Shown here in pieces: positions 7,835 to 11,135 of a stretch of DNA of 11,135 nucleotides. The stretch lies in assembly GCA_002422995.1 (NCBI GenBank), contig DIUK01000090.1, positions 1-11,135 on the forward strand. The letters are read 5' to 3'. Every line of letters begins with the position of its first letter. The stretch's first letter is position 1. A program made the translations under genes and the position numbers. Below the pieces are notes generated by a model. It saw only the letters and a program-made list of their open reading frames with translations, did not search any database and was not told the DNA's origin. The stretch comes from Rhodocyclaceae bacterium UBA6160 (lineage in GTDB: Bacteria > Pseudomonadota > Gammaproteobacteria > Burkholderiales > Rhodocyclaceae).

Positions 7835-9127
7835 TCAACGCTTGCTGAGCTGAACAACATCACGACGGGCAGCGCCGGTGTAAAGCTGACGCGGACGACC
7901 GATCTTGTATTCAGGATCAGTAATCATTTCTTCCCATTGCGTCATCCAGCCAACAGTACGCGCCAGGGCAAAAATGCAGGTGAACATGGACGTAGGAATA
8001 CCCAGCGCTTTTTGCACAATACCGGAGTAGAAATCAACGTTGGGATAAAGCTTCTTGCTGACAAAATACTCATCCTCCAAAGCAATCTTCTCCAAGGCTT
8101 TGGCCAGTTTGAACAGGCGATCATTCTCCAGCCCCAGCTCACTCAAGACATCAGCACATACCTTGCTCATCAGTTTGGCGCGTGGATCGAAGTTTTTATA
8201 CACCCGGTGGCCAAAGCCCATGAGCTTGAAGCTGTCGTTTTTATCCTTGGCGCGGTTAATGTATTCACCCACGCGCGATACATCGCCAATCTCTTCGAGC
8301 ATTTGCAGGCAGGCCTCATTGGCACCACCATGAGCCGGCCCCCACAGACACGCAATACCTGCTGAAATACAAGCAAAAGGATTAGCACCAGAAGAGCCCG
8401 CCAGACGTACGGTTGACGTTGATGCATTTTGCTCGTGGTCCGCATGCAATGTGAAAATGACATCCAATGCACGTACCAAAACGGGATTTGGCTTGTACTC
8501 TTCAGCAGGTGTACCAAACATCATATGCATGAAGTTTGCCGTGTAATCAAGATCATTACGCGGGTGCATAAAGGGCTGGCCAATACTGTATTTGTAGGTC
8601 ATCGCCACAATGGTGGGCATTTTGGCAATTAGTCGATTGAACGACATGCTACGATGCTCTGCATCCGAAAAATCATGCGCATCATGATAGAAAGCCGCCA
8701 ATGCACCGACGACACCAACCATCACCGCCATAGGATGCGCATCACGCCGGAAGCCCTGATAAAACTTCACCAGTTGCTCGTGCACCATGGTGTGGCGCTT
8801 GATGGTTCCCTCGAATTTTTCCTTTTGTCCGCCATTGGGCAATTCGCCATTTTTTAGCAAATAAGCAACTTCCAGAAAGTTACATTGCGCTGCGAGTTGC
8901 TCAATGGGATAGCCTCGATACAGCAGCTCACCTTTATCGCCATCAATATAGGTTACTTTTGACTGACAACTTGCTGTAGATAAGAAACCAGGATCATAAG
9001 TGAACAAACCGGTTTTTGCACCCAGTGTTCGAATATCCACGACATCATTCCCATGAGTACCCGACATCACTGGAAACTCAACGTTCTTGCCATCAATAGC
9101 AAAATTTGCGGTACGGTTTGTACTCAT
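7835..9127 (-). CDS. gltA: Citrate synthase, type II (hexameric, NADH-regulated class)
   Basis: Condenses acetyl-CoA with oxaloacetate to give citrate, the entry step of the TCA cycle. It is 430 residues and close in sequence to E. coli GltA over its whole length, including the N-terminal extension of type II enzymes. Catalytic residues are in HADHEQNAST (His231), GPAHGGAN (His266), GFGHRVYKNFDPR (His307) and PNVDFYSG (Asp365). The residues forming the E. coli NADH site appear kept: Arg111-His112-Thr113 (in KRHTM), Tyr147, Arg165 and Lys169. However, the position of E. coli Cys206 is Ala208 (FGTPAEEY against STPCEPY). It therefore probably forms the regulated hexamer, but NADH sensitivity needs testing. 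The ATG has AAAGGG (9135-9140) seven bases upstream. It sits 65 bases after sdhE; its position between sdhE and sucA is the betaproteobacterial order, unlike E. coli, where gltA is divergent from sdh. A 2-methylcitrate synthase is unlikely given this context and the type II N-terminus. Confidence 0.97.
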   Translation of the reverse strand: MSTNRTANFAIDGKNVEFPVMSGTHGNDVVDIRTLGAKTGLFTYDPGFLSTASCQSKVTYIDGDKGELLYRGYPIEQLAAQCNFLEVAYLLKNGELPNGGQKEKFEGTIKRHTMVHEQLVKFYQGFRRDAHPMAVMVGVVGALAAFYHDAHDFSDAEHRSMSFNRLIAKMPTIVAMTYKYSIGQPFMHPRNDLDYTANFMHMMFGTPAEEYKPNPVLVRALDVIFTLHADHEQNASTSTVRLAGSSGANPFACISAGIACLWGPAHGGANEACLQMLEEIGDVSRVGEYINRAKDKNDSFKLMGFGHRVYKNFDPRAKLMSKVCADVLSELGLENDRLFKLAKALEKIALEDEYFVSKKLYPNVDFYSGIVQKALGIPTSMFTCIFALARTVGWMTQWEEMITDPEYKIGRPRQLYTGAARRDVVQLSKR

Positions 9128-9192
9128 GATCAGACCCTTTCTGAAATTACCATTGAAGTTAAAAGCTACAAACTGGTTTTACGTAACAAACA

Positions 9193-9441
9193 TCACGCTT
9201 GGCGGATACGTGCAACCATCTTCTCTAATTGCTTACTATCACTCGCTTTTGTACCACTGACTAATGCCCACAAATCGTAATCATCCAGCGCCAGCAACTG
9301 CTGCAGCCCTGCTTCATCTTCTTCGGTGACCAACGTTTCCTCACGCAACCAAAATCGCTCAAGCAGCAAATCCAGCTCAAGTAAGGCTCGCCGTGATTGC
9401 CAACGTAACCGATTTAGACGAGTGTGCCGATCTTCAGTCAT
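9193..9441 (-). CDS. sdhE: SdhE, FAD assembly factor for succinate dehydrogenase
   Basis: Small cytoplasmic helix-bundle protein (Sdh5/SDHAF2/YgfY family, 82 residues) that promotes covalent attachment of FAD to SdhA. The family pattern is recognisable: RLNRLRWQSRRALLELDLLLERF (about 8-30), then FWLREETLVTEEDEAGLQQLLALDDYDLWALVSG (about 30-63). The hallmark motif Arg-Gly-x-x-Glu is here Arg18-Ala19-Leu-Leu-Glu22: the codon reads GCC, one base from a glycine codon (GGC). In E. coli and human proteins this Gly lies in the SdhA-contacting surface and its substitution impairs flavinylation, so this change is unusual if real. The ATG at 9439-9441 lies 15 bases after the sdhB stop without a clear Shine-Dalgarno, so translation is probably coupled to sdhB. 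Family assignment is also supported by its position directly after sdhB. An older name for such genes is DUF339 or succinate dehydrogenase assembly factor 2. Confidence 0.93.
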   Translation of the reverse strand: MTEDRHTRLNRLRWQSRRALLELDLLLERFWLREETLVTEEDEAGLQQLLALDDYDLWALVSGTKASDSKQLEKMVARIRQA

Positions 9442-9456
9442 GACTGGATTGAAAAC

Positions 9457-10185
9457 TTAAACCGCGCGCTGAACCATCATTTCTTTAATCTTGCCAATAG
9501 CCTTGGTTGGATTAAGATTTTTCGGGCAAACATCCACGCAGTTCATGATGGTATGACACCTGAACAGACGATAGGGATCTTCCAGGTTATCCAGGCGCTC
9601 ATTAGTTGCTTGATCACGTGAATCCGCAATAAACCGATACGCGGCCAACAAACCTGCCGGACCAACAAACTTATCGGGATTCCACCAAAATGAAGGGCAT
9701 GCCGTCGTGCAGCAAGCACACAAAATACATTCGTAAAGCCCGTTCAGGTCTTCACGCTCTTCTGGCGACTGCAAACGCTCACGCTCTGGCACTGGCTCAT
9801 CATTCACAAGATACGGCTTGATCGACAAATATTGCTTGAAGAATTGCGTCATATCGACAATCAAATCTCGCACGACAGGCAAGCCGGGCAAAGGGCGCAA
9901 TACGATTGGCTTACCTTCTGGGAACGCCGCCAAATCGGTCAAGCAAGCCAAACCGTTTTTGCCGTTGATATTCATTGCATCCGATCCGCACACCCCTTCA
10001 CGGCAAGAACGACGGAAAGACAGCGAATCATCCTTGGCTTTCAACTTGACCATGGCATCGAGCAGTTTTTTATCCATCGGATCACACTCGACAGAAATAT
10101 CCTGCATATAGGGCTTGGCATCTTTATCCGGATCGTAACGATAGATTTTGAAGTGATACGTCCGCATAGTCAGTGGGGCATTCAT
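9457..10185 (-). CDS. sdhB: Succinate dehydrogenase iron-sulfur subunit
   Basis: Electron-transfer subunit of complex II, carrying electrons from the SdhA flavin to quinone at the membrane anchor. It is 242 residues (E. coli 238). The N-terminal plant-ferredoxin domain has the [2Fe-2S] ligands Cys61, Cys66, Asp69 and Cys81 in SCREGVCGSDAMNINGKNGLAC; Asp in place of a Cys is normal in this branch. The C-terminal domain has CILCACCTTACPSFWWNP (Cys153, 156, 159, 163) and CHTIMNCVDVCPK (Cys210, 216, 220). By comparison with E. coli, Cys153/156/159/220 bind [4Fe-4S] and Cys163/210/216 bind [3Fe-4S]. All cluster ligands are present. The ATG has AAGGAT (10192-10197) six bases upstream and follows the sdhA stop by 16 bases. 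Confidence 0.97.
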   Translation of the reverse strand: MNAPLTMRTYHFKIYRYDPDKDAKPYMQDISVECDPMDKKLLDAMVKLKAKDDSLSFRRSCREGVCGSDAMNINGKNGLACLTDLAAFPEGKPIVLRPLPGLPVVRDLIVDMTQFFKQYLSIKPYLVNDEPVPERERLQSPEEREDLNGLYECILCACCTTACPSFWWNPDKFVGPAGLLAAYRFIADSRDQATNERLDNLEDPYRLFRCHTIMNCVDVCPKNLNPTKAIGKIKEMMVQRAV

Positions 10186-10201
10186 GTGTCTATCCTTGTT
10201 C

Positions 10202-11135
10202 TTAGTAAGTACGCTTTTTGAGCGCGATGCTATCGACGGTCAGTGGCTTCATTTGCACTGGCTTGTATTCAAGACGATTGCCTTCACGGTGCCAAAGGGT
10301 ATGCTTTAGCCAATTCACATCATCACGACCATCCGGGGTGAGCTCCGTGTCATGCGCATCATCCCGCACATGCGCGCCGCGCGACTCTTTACGCGCTTCG
10401 GCTGACACCATGGTAGCTTTAGCCACTTCGATCAGGTTATCCAACTCCAGCGCTTCGATACGCGCCGTATTAAAGACTTTTGACTTATCTTTAATTTCCG
10501 TCTGCGCGACAGCCTCAGCCACTTCCATGATCTTTTCCACGCCCTCTTGGAGCAAATGACCAAAACGGAACACACCGGCATGTTTTTGCATCGTGCGCTG
10601 CATAGCCGCCCGCGTCTCATGCACGTTTGCGCCATTCTTTTGATTATTCAAACGCTCAACACGCGCTATCGATTTATCAATTGCATCCAGCGGCAACGGC
10701 TTGTGCGCTTTCACATTTTCACGAATGGATGCCACAGCAGCTTCACCAGACGATTTACCAAACACCAGCAAATCGAGCAGTGAATTAGTACCTAAGCGGT
10801 TAGCGCCATGCACCGAGGCACAGGCACACTCACCAGCTGCGTAAAAACCAGGCACGGGCACAGATAGATCATTACCTTGCGAGACCACCACCTGGCCATA
10901 ACGGTTGGTGGGAATGCCACCCATTTGATAATGGCATGTCGGCACAACCGGCAGATATTCTTTCAAGCAATCGACACCGGCAAATTGGATGCCAATTTCA
11001 TGAATACTGGGCAAGCGCTTGAGAATCACTTCGGGGTCAAGGTGCGTTAAATCAAGATACACGTAATCCTTGTAAGGACCCGCACCGCGACCCTCGTTGA
11101 TCTCGGTCAGCATGGAGCGGGAGACCACGTCGCGC
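10202..11135 (-). CDS. sdhA: Succinate dehydrogenase flavoprotein subunit (N-terminal part beyond window edge)
   Basis: Catalytic subunit of complex II, which oxidises succinate to fumarate with covalently bound FAD. Only the C-terminal 310 codons or so are present; the frame runs off the right edge, so no start can be given. The first visible residues, RDVVSRSM, match the segment that holds the catalytic Arg (Arg286 in E. coli). Further along are TCHYQMGGIPTNRYGQ with the substrate-binding His (E. coli His354), then GEC(A)CASVHGANRLGTNSLLDLLVFG with the substrate Arg (E. coli Arg399) and flavin contacts. The helical and C-terminal domains follow, with SRGAHVRDD, DDVNWLKHTLWH and the terminal KKRTY. 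The His that carries the FAD is outside the window. The absence of a quinol-fumarate-reductase pattern, plus sdhB, sdhE and gltA next door, supports SdhA rather than FrdA. Promoter and sdhC/sdhD are expected upstream, outside the window. Confidence 0.96.
   Translation of the reverse strand, partial: RDVVSRSMLTEINEGRGAGPYKDYVYLDLTHLDPEVILKRLPSIHEIGIQFAGVDCLKEYLPVVPTCHYQMGGIPTNRYGQVVVSQGNDLSVPVPGFYAAGECACASVHGANRLGTNSLLDLLVFGKSSGEAAVASIRENVKAHKPLPLDAIDKSIARVERLNNQKNGANVHETRAAMQRTMQKHAGVFRFGHLLQEGVEKIMEVAEAVAQTEIKDKSKVFNTARIEALELDNLIEVAKATMVSAEARKESRGAHVRDDAHDTELTPDGRDDVNWLKHTLWHREGNRLEYKPVQMKPLTVDSIALKKRTY

Noticed and set aside
9128..9192. The 65-base sdhE-gltA gap as a possible promoter or terminator site
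   Set aside because: No stem followed by a T run and no paired -35/-10 boxes were visible; only the gltA ribosome site is clear.

Overview
This window is an ordinary core-metabolism locus from a proteobacterium, most likely a betaproteobacterium. The gene order sdhA-sdhB-sdhE-gltA-sucA-sucB-lpd-zapE, with citrate synthase placed between succinate dehydrogenase and the 2-oxoglutarate dehydrogenase complex and a dedicated E3 gene at the end, is characteristic of that class. The SlyD-like protein (YLHGGYGGIF...) is also of a type I associate with betaproteobacteria. By eye the base composition is moderate, near half G+C. I cannot resolve the family or genus.

All ten genes lie on the minus strand, so transcription runs from high to low coordinates. 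From upstream to downstream: sdhA (C-terminal about 310 codons, cut by the right edge), sdhB, sdhE, gltA, sucA, sucB and lpd form a compact cluster with gaps of about 15 to 65 bases and no visible terminator between them. Their common promoter is probably outside the window, upstream of sdhC/sdhD. A strong hairpin with A/T tracts on both sides (2099-2136) follows lpd and probably ends the transcript. zapE (an AFG1-type ATPase) then follows, then a two-gene unit of a Bcp/PrxQ-type peroxiredoxin and a SlyD-like FKBP prolyl isomerase. The start of the last gene lies inside the end of the peroxiredoxin gene, and the left edge cuts it.

Together the operon encodes a large part of the oxidative TCA cycle: citrate synthase makes citrate, the SucA/SucB/Lpd complex converts 2-oxoglutarate to succinyl-CoA, and SdhAB oxidises succinate at the membrane. 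SdhE is the assembly factor that promotes FAD attachment to SdhA. No large intergenic region, mobile element, CRISPR array, RNA gene or phage gene was seen.

I looked for an undescribed system and found none. The points worth a second look are at residue level: SdhE carries Arg-Ala-x-x-Glu where the family has Arg-Gly-x-x-Glu; the peroxiredoxin has Ser in place of the usual active-site Thr and lacks the usual +5 resolving Cys; and citrate synthase has Ala at the position of E. coli Cys206.
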